Below, piece by piece: positions 45,451 through 56,188 of a DNA stretch of 64,000 bases (positions are counted from its first letter, which is position 1; each line of letters begins with the position of its first letter). The stretch covers positions 496,001-560,000 of the forward strand of contig JACGCN010000013.1 in assembly GCA_014905825.1 (NCBI GenBank). Reading direction: 5' to 3'. The stretch comes from Lyophyllum atratum. Lineage: Eukaryota > Basidiomycota > Agaricomycetes > Agaricales > Lyophyllaceae. Made by a program: the position numbers and the translations under genes. The notes below the pieces were generated by a model. That model did not search any database. It had not been told where the DNA came from and saw only the letters and a list, made by a program, of their open reading frames with translations.

Positions 45451-47804
45451 ATGAATTCCGATTCTTCGGCATCAACGACCCCGATGGTTCTCACTCCAGA
45501 TTCTACAGGTAGTTCGCCTGACTCAATTACAACAGCGAAGAAGACGCGCCGACAGACCGCATTTTACCCCAATGTCAACTCATCCAACAAGCTTCAAAAG
45601 CCGTTCAGTCGGAGTGCCGCAAAACGCGAAAGTGTAATGGCTTTGGGGAGCATCGAACATCTACAGCACTACTTTACGAAGACAGGGATCGCAGCCAAGA
45701 AAAAGTGAGTGTCTGTCGACTTCAGTACGCGTCTCTTTCAGAAGAGGCTTCTGGTTGGATGCATTGGCGACGCGACAATAAGCATCTTTGGTCGAAGGAG
45801 CCACTTGTACCCCGTGGTTGCAGTGTGCTAATGCCTCTTCTTTATCAGCCCTCTTGACAAACCGCATCATGGTCTCGTCCCAGCAATTGGTGGACTGACA
45901 CATATCCGCACAAGTCCCTCCATCGGCTCTCATTTCGAGCTGCCGCCATCTCCAGCATTGCCACCTCCACCGCAGCAACTATTCCCTCCTCATGTCAAGG
46001 CGTACGACATCGATCCAGAGTCGCTCCTACCAGGTGTCGTAAACGACCTCGCTTCCGTCGCGCATGCTTGGCAAATCGACACGAATACTCAGCTAGATGC
46101 AGCCAGCAACCCCAAGCTAGGCGCAACGTCAAGCGAGGCATTTGACGTCCTTGGAGTCCTCAAGATCACCACACGGACCATTCGATCGATACGGAACTAT
46201 CTACTGTCCCTTCCGGACGAATCTGCTGGTACAATACGTGCAAATTTCCGGCCGAAGCTTCTCGGGCCTGGAAAGTCCCAGACAAACACTGCCCCCTCGT
46301 CAACTCAGCCTGACCCTCTCACCTTGATACGGAAGTCCGCGTTGGAAGTTCTGACGGTCTTGCGAGAGTTGGAGGAGCGCTGCCGACTTCCTCTGAGCGA
46401 CGATGCGTACGATGCGCACAGTGATGGCGGAGGCTCACGGGGTGGAGGGTCCCATTCACGCATGGCTAGCCCGAGTAACCATTCGGAGGAGTTGCCACCG
46501 GACGAGGACTCGATAGTGCTGGAGCTGGCTGGCCATCCCCTTGAGGCAGACACGTCTGTCACTTTCTCCCTTGTGCAGGTTCAGGGGAAGTTCCAGAGCG
46601 TTCCGGTGTGGGAAGACGAAGAGGACGAGTTTTATCAGGAAGAGGAGAAGGAGAAGCGGGAGCATTGGGACGAGCGGCTCGTTCTGGGAAGTGGGTGGTT
46701 GTATCGACAAGATGTGAGATTGGAGGATCTGCAGAAGGAAAGGAAGGTGGTTGCTGCGTACTTGGATGTGGTTGATGAGGTGCTGTTTGAGTGGAAGAGA
46801 GACGAGGAAAAGAAGGAGAGAGGCTGGGAGAGAGAAAGACGGAAGGCGGTGGAGAAGGGTGATAGAGGAGTGTCAAGAGCGAAAGCTAGGAGGGTCAGTG
46901 CGGTCGACAGTGGGTCGAGGGGTGCGGGGATGCTCTTGTCCACAGCTGATGCGGGGAGGAGGCGAGTGTCGACGGGCATGATTGGGTCGATGGCCAGCAT
47001 GACATTGAGTGAAGAACCGGAAAGCATGGACGACATACATGAGGACGAAGAGGAGGAGACGAGCGTTGATGATGAGGAACTACCGTCCTGGGCGCAGCGG
47101 AATTCTTTTGTCAATGACGACCTAGGTAACAACGATCCTTTCCTTCCAATGCCCTGAAGTCTAGCTTACATATTCTTCGGCAGGTCGTGCCCACGCGTTA
47201 CTGTCGGCCTTCCTACCAGCTCACCTTCTCTCGGCACTTGATCCACCAACGTCACGCATCGAATTCCTCAGCAGTCTCTCCTCAGGTCAACTCCTTTGCG
47301 TAGCGTATAACTCATGCGTGCGGAAATCGAAGCATCCGTGGGGCTATGTGAGCAGAGATGGTATCCATGATATTCTCGCGCTGGAGCAGGCAGCGAGGGA
47401 AGAAGACAAGGACGGCAAAGCGGCTGAAAGTGGCAAGAAGGGCTGGACATTCAGGCGGACTGATAATCTCCGGTTATGGGTCGGGTGAATCTATCCTTCA
47501 TTTGCAAATTGATTACCTGCTCATATTTGTCCACATGGACCCTAGTGCGCTCAAGCTGCGATATATGCTCCCGCTACACGTCCCTTCTCAATCACTCGTG
47601 CAGGCCTCCGGACCCGGCACACCTCTCAATGCTGGTACACCGTTAGGATCACCAATCCGCGCCACCCATCGAACGACTGAGCCTCCCATTGTGTTTGACG
47701 CAAAAGTGGTGGCGAAAAAGGACGAGGGATGGGAAGATATGCTGGAACTTACTCTCCTGAAGTGGCTTTGGAAGGCCGTAGAGGAGAAGCGGAGCGTCCA
47801 TTGA
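45451..47804 (+). CDS. Conserved fungal protein with CH-like segment, 696 aa
   Basis: Four exons (45451-45704, 45849-47125, 47184-47484, 47546-47804) total 2091 nt in frame. The N-terminus is Ser/Thr-rich (MNSDSSASTTPMVLTPDSTG). A helical middle region follows (SSEAFDVLGVLKITTRTIRS, TLIRKSALEVLTVLRELEER). Then comes an acidic, Lys/Glu-rich coiled-coil-like stretch (RLEDLQKERKVVAAYLDVVD, EWKRDEEKKERGWERERRKA) and Ser/Glu-rich disorder. The C-terminus (ALLSAFLPAHLLSALDPPTS, RIEFLSSLSSGQLLCVAYNS, KHPWGYV) looks like a calponin-homology-type helix bundle, and it ends DMLELTLLKWLWKAVEEKRS. The CH-like reading is by eye only. I do not recognise a named gene; a cytoskeletal or morphogenesis role would be speculation. 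Confidence 0.75.
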
Positions 47805-48222
47805 GTGCAATGCATGTCGTTTTCTAGTGCTTTCGTGATCACCCGCAGCGGGTTTGATGATTATTCCCCCTTGTTTGTCTTATAGGATGGAAAGATTGAT
47901 ATGCATACCACAGATACCCTCGGAACAACCACTACGTATGCTTATGATGTTAATAATGAATACTATCAACCTCGGAACTCGAATCGAATCGCCAACTGGG
48001 GAAGTCGCCCTCTACGAATTCAGGCACGTCCTTGTTAGGGATTGTTGGGGTCCAAGTCACGTCCCAAGCAGCTTGTCAACACAATGCTGTCAAATGCAGT
48101 GAAAGATGCGTCAATGCTGTGTAGTCAATGTTATGGTTATCCCACAGCACTGCTACCACTCTACTTCAATAAACGCTGGCACCACAATGATCCCGTCTAC
48201 TGGACGCCCATCTGCAACAAAG
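47805..48222. other. Intergenic, no gene seen
   Basis: 418 bp between two plus-strand genes: the 3' UTR of the first and the promoter of the F-box gene. Confidence 0.5.
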
Positions 48223-49786
48223 ATGTCCGACTTGCCAGTGGAATTATGGCTACACATTCTCTCGTTTCTCCCCCGTCATTATAAGAGAAGAGCTATGGGC
48301 ACCAACCGCACTCTCTACGAAATCGCGATGAATGACATCTACCGAGAGGTCAGGCTCATATCCGAACACGATAGGCCAGTTTTCAGTCAGCTCAGGTAAC
48401 GTTTCTTTCGTATCTTCTCGTACACATCTAGACCTGACGCCTGAAATGCTACGTATCTTCAGACTCCCAAGTATATCCCAACGTGTACGCCACGTCTACA
48501 TCCGGCCAGCCTTTTTCCCTAGTGTCAAAGAGGCTGACTCCCAGAGTGAATCGACCTACTCCAGCCGCCGTCTGAGATCAATGATACCCATTATACCTCG
48601 AAGTACACCCGACGATATTCTAAAAACCGCCGGAAGTGCTCTTGCCTGCTGCCCGGCTGTGCAGGAAGTCACCATTATTCTTCATGATCTTTCGCCTCTC
48701 CCATCATTCACTCCGTTCCTCAAGACACTCTGGGGATCGGTTGGGTCGCGTCTTCAGAAGCTCACGGTCAACGTGACTCACGCGAAACTCCCTATCATTC
48801 TGAACCCGGCGGCAGCTCGTGAACTTAAGAGCCTAACGGCTCTAGAAATTCATCTGGCTCCATCGCGTTTTCGCGTCCCTCTCAATGCACTCGTTGCGGA
48901 CACATTGCTACCATTCACTACGGCTCTGAGGGGGACCTTGGTGTCGCTGACGATAGTCCCATCCTCTCTGGCGGATCTCGCTGACTATTTCAAGGGTCTC
49001 GGGTACTTTCCTCACCTCCGCAAACTCAACCCCGGTACTTCCATCCCCTGGAACGAAGGCGGTGTCGTGGAAAGCTCATCCCTAACAGCCTTCCTCGCGG
49101 CGCATCAAGACATTCTCGATGAGCTTTCCGTCAAATGGGAGTCAACTGGACCTCGACAACCGCCTTTTGGCCCCCGGGCTCGAGATGCCTTTCCCAAGTT
49201 TCGATTCTCTGCGCTACGGACTCTAAACGTCTGCGCCAGCTTCGATCCAGATTCATTCCCCAGTATTTTGCCAGCCCAGGCGTTGCACGCGACGATGGAC
49301 CTCTCATACCTAACGCGGCTGGAGTCCCTTTCTATCCCCGACGTGCCCCTTATGTATGAGGCAGTCGAGTCGTTGGTCTCCATTCTAGCCCAATCTCAGT
49401 TGCGACGTCTACAACTGAGCGTCGACGTCATCAGCCCGCAGCTCATGGACACTTTGGCTACCAAGGCGCCCGGGCTGCAGGAGCTTGATCTCACGTATCT
49501 GTCTTATGGTTCCCATGTCATCGTTTCATTATCCGAAGTCTATGTGAGTCATAGCCGCACTTGTTCACCCTCGATTTTGAAGGTTGACGCGTTGTGGTAG
49601 AGTCGATTCGCCAAGCAGATGGAATCTCGCAGGTATCCGCATTGGAAGATAGGATATCTCAGGCTTGCGGCTCATTCGGCATACTGTGGCGAAGCCCACT
49701 ACGACCGCCCTTGCATGAAGCTGATTGCGGAGTGTCTTCCAACCAAGCCGATATTTGGCATGGATCAGGCTTGTTTCTGCTCTTAG
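48223..49786 (+). CDS. F-box/LRR-like protein, paralog of the 24.7-kb gene
   Basis: ATG 48223 begins MSDLPVELWLHILSFLPRHY, an F-box. A 46-nt intron after RPVF joins to LTPEMLRIFRLPSISQRVRH and VYIRPAFFPS. A leucine-rich body follows: TLWGSVGSRLQKLTVNVTHA, LKSLTALEIHLAPSRF, FSALRTLNVCASFDPDSFPS and LSYLTRLESLSIPDVPL. The last intron (about 49540-49599) follows SLSEVY and joins SRFAKQMESRRYPHWKIGYL; the TAG is at 49784-49786. The order of blocks and the position of the final intron match the gene at 24.7 kb (RRVRRLHIRPWF, LPGLSSLTLVL), so both come from one expanded family. Likely an SCF substrate receptor. Confidence 0.82.
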
Positions 49787-49986
49787 CTCGAGTCGTTGAC
49801 AGTGTTCTTCTAAAACGATTTCGAATCTACTTCAACTTGGCTTGGATGGTGTCACTTGTCAGTGTAAGGCGTGACAAGGGATGTCTGAGAAATCACGCAG
49901 CACGTGGGATGACAGAGCGTTACATTGACGTCAACGCGTTCTACGAATTCCGGGGATTCCTGGCACCTACCACGACATCGCCCCTC

Positions 49987-50856
49987 ATGCAGAACCCCCA
50001 AAACGACATTAAAGATGTCCTGGAGCGCATTTGCACAGCGCCCTCTCCAGACAAGCAGAAGAAGACAATAGACAAATATTTTGCTGAGGATGTTGAAATG
50101 CGTAGCCCCTTCTTCCACATTCCTTCAGCCCCGCTTTCAAGAGAGGACGTACTAGGCGTTTATCAGTCTGTCAAAAGTTCTTTCTCTAGCTATAGTTTCT
50201 TAATGGCCGCCTCATTTCAGGTGGTATCGCATCATTTCTCCAGATAATCAAGTCAAAGTAACCAATCTCGGTAGGCTGGTTCCAGCTTGCCTCACTAGTA
50301 TATACTGACGCCTATTCAAGCGTTTGACCAACGCAATAACACCATGTTCGTTGAGATCTCGCAACTCTCGTCAATTCGTTACTCTCCGTTTCGACCGGCC
50401 CCATCCAGGTATGTGTGCTTGTGATAATTTCTATCTGCTCAAAGTCTAAGCTACGGCACATGAGATCTCTCATACGCTTCAGGCTTAGAAAGGAAGGGAA
50501 GCTGTTTATTATTACCTCCCAAGAAGATTTTTACCACCCTGATGTGAGTATATTTCACATATATGCGCATATAGTCACTCATCCCGTCGAAACAGGATCT
50601 ATCGAACCTCATCCTTCCTCCATTCACCCCACTGGTTCGACTCATGCTCTCCGCCACCGGCTATGCGTCAGCGATCGCTGCAAAAGCCGCACAAGTTTTC
50701 GGTTATTGGCGAGTTCGTTCGGGACAGGGCGCTCAAGGTAATCAGGCCAATGGTGAGGACTCGCAGGACTCTGAGGATAGCAGCAAATCCAGTACTGGCG
50801 ACGTGATCTGGAGCAAAGTGGGCTTGGGCGGCAAAGGTGCCAGCAAAGGGGAATGA
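49987..50856 (+). CDS. NTF2-like (SnoaL/SigF-type) protein with C-terminal membrane segment
   Basis: ATG 49987 starts MQNPQNDIKDVLERICTAPS, then KKTIDKYFAEDVEMRSPFFH and LSREDVLGVYQ, the start of an NTF2-like cone fold. Spliced exons continue WYRIISPDNQVKVTNLAFDQ, RNNTMFVEISQLSSIRYSPF, LRKEGKLFIITSQEDFYHPD and DLSNLILPPFTPLVRLMLSA. The QEDFYHP block is a feature I recall from fungal proteins labelled SigF-like NTF2-like. The C-terminus has an Ala-rich segment and an acidic Ser tail (ANGEDSQDSEDSSKSSTGDV). Four introns with clean GT-AG sites keep the frame. Function is unknown; the C-terminal hydrophobic stretch may associate with a membrane. Confidence 0.78.
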
Positions 50857-51355
50857 TTTCCCCGTTATTTTCTCTACCTGCAGGTGTATTTCTAACTCCA
50901 GCCTCTTATCCCGACGACATAAACGATTCTGTACACGACATTGCATTAGTAAAGCCTGTAGCAGTATAATTTGTATGGTTACAAGATGTAATATTATGAA
51001 GCGATAGACATCATTCACGCCAGATACATTGTGTAGAAATATAGGATAATTCGTGACCGTAAAGGAACTTTTATGAGTGGATAGAGTATAAATTAACGAA
51101 GGCGTATAGTAAAGACCGGGATGTCCATGGTGACTCGGAAGAAACAGTTAAAACATATTCAACGAGCTCCGCCGCTTTCCCGCATGTAGTGTCCTACTCC
51201 TCCTGGATATAGCAGGAGTCCAATGAGTGTCGTAGCGGCCGAGGGTGGCCATTACAGATCGCGGGACGACGTTAGATGGGTCAGCATTCATCGCATGTTC
51301 GCTAACGATTCAAAGTGAATGAGGACTTTGTCTTCGCTGGATAGCTTTGATCGAC

Positions 51356-52518
51356 TTACCACTTGGATTGAGTCTCCGATGACGAGGTTGGGCTCGGATC
51401 CGCGTCTGAGGTGTTCTTGTTGGTTTCGGGCTGGACCTTGATGTCAGCTAGCACCGGCAGCGCTGCAACTGGTGAAGGGTCCGGAAGGAAAGAGTAAGAG
51501 TCTTCAAAAATGTCGCCTTGCGCGCCATCAAGGAAGTTGTACATGTCATTGTACACAGGCGGATTGGATGCTCCTTCGAACATCTGGCGAAACTACATTC
51601 AGAGAAAGGGTGCAGACGATGAGACGTGAACGTACGTTGTTCCCTTCTTGATTCGACCAGTAGAAAGGTTGCTTGGCGCCATAGGTACAGTTGGCGGGAG
51701 CAGATTGAAGTTTGTTGTTCACGGAATCTGCGCCGCATCGTCGAGGAACTCGGGGCGGGGCGAGGGATGCCGCTGCCTGAGAGGTGGATCCCGTGATGTT
51801 GCATTTGAAGCCGTTCATATAATCTTCACGAAAAAGATATCAGAACAGCCGCCAGCAACAATCCGGGGACCATGATACGCACTTTCTGCGTTGCCACTGT
51901 TCTGCGAATGGGTCCAAAAGAACGCACAGGTGCACCCCCCCTCGGGACACGGCGGCATCCTCGCGGGGACCCGGAACTCCGTGAATCTCGTCCGTACACA
52001 CGTCTGGTTGACACTGAACACCGTAAACTCCCCAGGCGTTACGTCGCGCGCGTCGCTCTTGTACGCGATGGCGAGCGCACAGCCCGTGAGGTCGTCGAAG
52101 CCCGTCGTGTGGTATGCCGCGATGCCTTTACCGGGGCACACGTCGTTGGGGTTCGTGGCGTTGCGAGCATTTGCGGAGCCAAAATAGGATGTCGCGTTTT
52201 TGTTGCATGCTATTTCGGCGGTGGCGGCCCCGCCCGCGGGAAGTTCAAAGAATTCATTGGCGTTGGGAGGAAAGTCGAGGTGCCCGTGGAACCACCATTC
52301 GGTGAAGGTTCGGTTCTTCAGAGGCACGACGGGCCGGTTGTCGAAGGGAAAGGTCGTGTCTGTTACGTTGAACCCATACATGCTCGGGTGGAAGAAGGCT
52401 GTGATTATTCGTTTGGTGAGAAAAAGGTGTCTGGTAGAAGATCTCCTCGAAACATACCAGAATGGCCGGCTACCATATGCGTTAGTAACGCTAGAGAAAT
52501 GAGAGACTCTTTGAACAT
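51356..52518 (-). CDS. AA14-family lytic polysaccharide monooxygenase
   Basis: ATG 52518 encodes a signal peptide (MFKESLISLALLTHMVAG) followed, across an intron, by HSAFFHPSMYGFNVTD. Cleavage before this His would expose the N-terminal copper-binding histidine of an LPMO. The blocks NRPVVPLKNRTFTEWWFHGH, GGAATAEIACNKNATSYFGS, ICPGKGI-like VCPGKGIAAYHTTG, LAIAYKSDARDVTPGEFTVF, EGGCTCAFFWTHSQNSGNAE and NYMNGFKCNIT match my memory of AA14 enzymes, described as acting on xylan-coated cellulose. A Ser/Thr/Asp-rich tail ends TQSKW with a TAA at 51356-51358. That stop overlaps a strong donor (TG^GTAAGT), so a further basic terminal exon ending near 51148 is possible. About five introns. Confidence 0.9.
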
Positions 52519-53053
52519 CGCCACAGATGACTCCTTTCGGTCGAGATGGTGCTGAGATTGGCGCCTTGAAGGATGTCGAGAAAACGACGCCAGGTCGGTG
52601 AGACCGGCATTTTTTGAGCATTGCTATTTAAGCTCCTCAAGCAATGTCAGAGAACCACACGCAATAGAAGACTTAGAATGTCTCAGTGAACAAGGGCCAG
52701 ATATACTTTGGGTTGAATGGCAAGTTGGCAGGTTTGGAATTTGATGGCCTATTGTATTTTTAGCCATTGTTATCAGGTGGTTGAAGCTTGCCCTTCAAAC
52801 AAGTCCAAATAAAGCAGAATCGTTTCCAGAACAAGGAGAGTCAGCGCGCGCCGCGATCAGCTATACGTCGAAATCGCGTCCTTTTCCGATTCGATAGCAT
52901 ACGATACGCGCAAGAATTTTGTATAATCCTAGGTTCGGGGTATAAAGATTGGGACGGAGGATGGGGATAGAGCCTCAGCGAACAATGTGAGTGGTAAAAG
53001 GACCAAAAAACAAGGCAGGTCATGGTGAACACTGAGGAATAGATTCCCAAGCC
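52519..53053. other. Intergenic: AA14 promoter region
   Basis: 535 bp. The left part is the AA14 upstream region; on its coding strand a TTAAATA element sits about 105 bp before the ATG. The right part is the 3' flank of the next minus-strand gene. Confidence 0.5.
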
Positions 53054-54324
53054 TAGACAGTGTCCTCCTTCAGTAGTCGTCGTCTCTCAGCCCATTCCTT
53101 TGCACGCGCACGTCTAGCCTCCTTAGCAGCGTCTTCAACTTCTGGATGTAATGGAACAGGTGGAAGAGGCACCTCTGGGATTTCAGGTGGAGGCTCAGCA
53201 GCGTCGGTCTCACCTGACGCCCCGTCCGAGTCGTCACTATCCGCGTCGCTGTCTCCATATCCAGCTAAAGCTCCTAGACCCAGCCCCTTCTCGCCTTTCT
53301 TCTCCTTCTCATGTTCCAATCTCGCCTTCCCCTTGACTATCTGCCACGCCCTGCTCCATCGGCCACGTAGGAAGGCAAAACGTCGATCACTCCCGTGGTT
53401 GGCGAGGATCCGCATCTCCAGTTGTGCGGGGTTGGGCGAGGAGAGTATGTGTGTGGCCGTTCTGCGCATAAGATCTCGCTGGGGCTCCTCAGGCTGGGGC
53501 AGGATGCATGAGATATTAGCATCAGTCAGTGAAAGGGAGGCGGAGGACTTCACCTCTTCATCACTTCCTCCCCACACTTCCTCCTCCTCGAATGGCTCAC
53601 CGTCCTCCGCACGACGAGCTTGCAGTCGTTCTTCTCGGACCCGCTCGATGTGTCGTCGTTTCTTGTCTCGTCGGAAGTCCTCTGCCTCCTCAGGCGATAA
53701 GAAAAATATATCCTCGTTGTCGGATGGTATATCGGACCATCCACCGGGGGAGTCGGGTCCAGGTTGAGGAGGTATAGAAGGCTGTAGAGAAGGCAATGCA
53801 TCCAATAATAATCGTGCATCATATCTGGTGAAAGTTGCTTCAGCACTTCCGGATCGCTGTGAAGAAAAGAGAAGAGGTTTGACTTTGGAACATATTTTCG
53901 GAAGACGGCAAAGACACATATTATAACCTGACACCCAGAATCTCGAAATCATCACTCATTTAAATAGAACATACCTGTCCACCCAAATAGCGTTGCTATC
54001 CATGTCGCTTGTGTTGGTCGCTGCACCAAAGTCGTCCTCATCCTGAGGAAAGGCTGCCTGCGCGCCAAGCTGGTGGATATCCCACTTGATCAAGGCGTTT
54101 CCAATGGTAGAGCTCGACGACATTGTGCTGTCTGTTTCTGAGACCTCAAGAGACCTCGCAGAGAGCGCCGCAGCAGGTCCACGGATAATGTCAGCCTCGT
54201 ATGCTTGTATATAGAGACCAGGACCAGGACTCAAATCTCTTTCCGGGACGGCGAACATATTTTGATTATGACTCTGTGTTGAATGTGACCCAGTTCGTTG
54301 TTTCCTCTTGCGCGATGAAGACAT
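53054..54324 (-). CDS. Unrecognised acidic/basic coiled-coil protein
   Basis: ATG 54324 gives MSSSRKRKQRTGSHSTQSHN, a basic start that could serve as a nuclear localisation signal. It continues GPGLYIQAYEADIIRG, STIGNALIKWDIHQLGAQAA and NAIWVDR. After introns come YDARLLLDALPSLQPSIPPQ, GWSDIPSDNEDIFFLSPEEA and EDFRRDKKRRHIERVREERL (coiled coil). A conserved-looking helical block follows: QRDLMRRTATHILSSPNPAQ, LEMRILANHGSDRRFAFLRG and RWSRAWQIVKGKARLEHEKE. The C-terminus is Asp/Ser- and Pro-rich, ending RRLLKEDTV (TAG 53054-53056). The ANHGSDRRFAFLRGRW block should be the diagnostic part, but I cannot name a family. Two or three introns. Probably nuclear, by inference. Confidence 0.75.
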
Positions 54325-55130
54325 GATGGTTGTGGTCCAAGTGGCCCTAAGTGGCCGTGCTGTTGAGATGTCTGTTGATCTGAAGCCCGACACACAAACA
54401 AGCCGAGATTTGTTCCTCCTCCTCCTGCCTTCACGAGTGGCGTTCGAGTGGTTCAAGGACCACCAGTCCTTAACAACGCGCAAACATATGCGCTGGCGTT
54501 CTAGAATTTAACTGTCATCTATGAAGCAAGTTCCGAAATGCATGTTATATTTTCGCGACGCCAGGAGAGATCACAACACCTCTAAGAATGGCGGAATTAC
54601 GACGCGTTTCGCTAGGGCCCATCTTGGGAAATCCTTGTCGCATGACCCGAGAGTAATCCTTTGGAGGCAGCCAGGTTTTGTCGCCGCTTCGGCGTCGTCC
54701 CTGGCGACCAACATGTAAGTACTCCCATTGTCTTCGTTACCACCACGACGTGGTCCTTGCATGCCTATCATACGAATCTCCACTCATCTGGGCCTATTCG
54801 GACGTCTTTGCTAGTCTGGTAAGTAACACAAAGATGGTTCAAGCGTGGACCCTCACTTCCTAAGCTAGCAGTGATCAGTGGAGTTACTCATTCCCGAATT
54901 ACGGGATTCTCTTCTTCTTTTCCCCCGCAACTCCTCCCTAGGGCCTACAGCACGTGTAAACCGCGTGCCACCGATGAACGGTCGGATCGGCCAAAGCATG
55001 CCTCATCAGTGGCATGCTGTCATGGATGGGCCTTCATTGTGGTTGAAGTCGATATAAACACGATGTTCTGTTTCCAACTTCCACGCATCTCCTATGGCAT
55101 CTGAAGGCGAGTTCACAGGACTCGACTTGA
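54325..55130. other. Intergenic: divergent region with possible first exon of the next gene
   Basis: About 0.8 kb between the acidic-protein gene and the DUF7770-like gene. Strong donors such as GTAAGTACTCC at 54715 could belong to an upstream first exon of the gene at 55.1 kb, but no clear coding exon was found. Confidence 0.4.
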
Positions 55131-55874
55131 CACTTGTTACTCACTACTCAGTATCTATATCCAGGAAAATCTCGCGATCCAAGAATCAACCTCGATGGAC
55201 TCAATCGAGCTCATTTCCATCTGCCCATCACGGACATCAACCTCTGTGCCCACTTCGACGCTCGCGGTGTATGCGACGAGCGCACCGACTTGTCCTTTCG
55301 GCCAAAGCGCGGCAACCACGAAGAGCCGCCTCGGGCCAACCATTTCTCGCTCTGGTTTGGTTTTGGCGGCCAGGAGACGGTCGTCTTGGATGTGACCCAA
55401 CCGGGGTATCCCTTCAACCCTTATGCTTCGGACGACTATCTCAACACAAACACCTGTGTTGTCCGCCTATTCTCGGAAAATATCCCCTCGGACCTCGATA
55501 TGGGATGCGTTCATCGGGAACAAAACCTTCGCCAGGGAATCACGGTCGCCCATATCATCGAGCTGATCAAGGAAAATGAGCGTCAGGGATTCTTGTTCCT
55601 TTCCAACCAGAAACAAAAAGTAGGGTGCCGTCAATGGGTACACACGATAGCGAAGGATCTAGAGCGAGCCGGTATCACGAGTAGGGGATATGCTGATGCA
55701 GTTCTGAAGCACCTCCGGACGTACTACGGAAGGTTCCAGGTTCAAGATAAAGGTGGACGCTGGATCAAGGGGACTCGCTGGGCTCCAAGGCCTGAATTTG
55801 AATGTCCGGAGTTACAGATGGGGCTTTTCCCATCCGTGAGTGACTCTGTATCGGGCTCAATACTCAGCTTCTGA
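55131..55874 (+). CDS. DUF7770-like protein; 5' end unresolved
   Basis: A long open frame from just after a TGA at 55128 reads YLYPGKSRDPRINLDGLNRA, HFHLPITDINLCAHFDARGV, EEPPRANHFSLWFGFGGQET and VVLDVTQPGYPFNPYASDDY. It goes on through ITVAHIIELIKENERQGFLF, QKVGCRQWVHTIAKDLERAG and LRTYYGRFQVQDKGG, ending at a TGA at 55872-55874 or splicing shortly before it. The HFSLWF and GCRQWV...DL blocks parallel the 13.9-kb gene and what I recall of DUF7770. No in-frame ATG precedes the coding blocks; the ATG at 55094 is in another frame. A first exon must lie upstream, with an acceptor at CTACTCAG or ATATCCAG (55151-55165). Function unknown. Confidence 0.7.
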   Translation, partial: HLLLTTQYLYPGKSRDPRINLDGLNRAHFHLPITDINLCAHFDARGVCDERTDLSFRPKRGNHEEPPRANHFSLWFGFGGQETVVLDVTQPGYPFNPYASDDYLNTNTCVVRLFSENIPSDLDMGCVHREQNLRQGITVAHIIELIKENERQGFLFLSNQKQKVGCRQWVHTIAKDLERAGITSRGYADAVLKHLRTYYGRFQVQDKGGRWIKGTRWAPRPEFECPELQMGLFPSVSDSVSGSILSF

Positions 55875-56188
55875 CCGTTTTATTCTCAGGCGACGCGATC
55901 CAGATCCAGATTTTAGCATCTAATCGGGGTATCTTTATACTGCGGGGAACCCAAATAATTGTACTCATGCATCTGTACCCTACACCTACGCAAGTCACTA
56001 TAGATTGAGACTTTTGTATATCACAAACTTGTCACCAAGAATCTCGAGGTCGGAAGCGGAAGCGCCTGATCATTGAGTAGGCATCAGTGGCTGTGCTAAC
56101 ACGTCGTCGCCACGTCGTGTCAATTTGCTTGGTTTGCGGACCCCCTCAACGTCTGCCATTACTTTCCCCAAAACACCCTATATCTAAC
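55875..56188. other. Intergenic: STE24 promoter
   Basis: 314 bp between two plus-strand genes. No gene or TATA box stands out. Confidence 0.5.
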
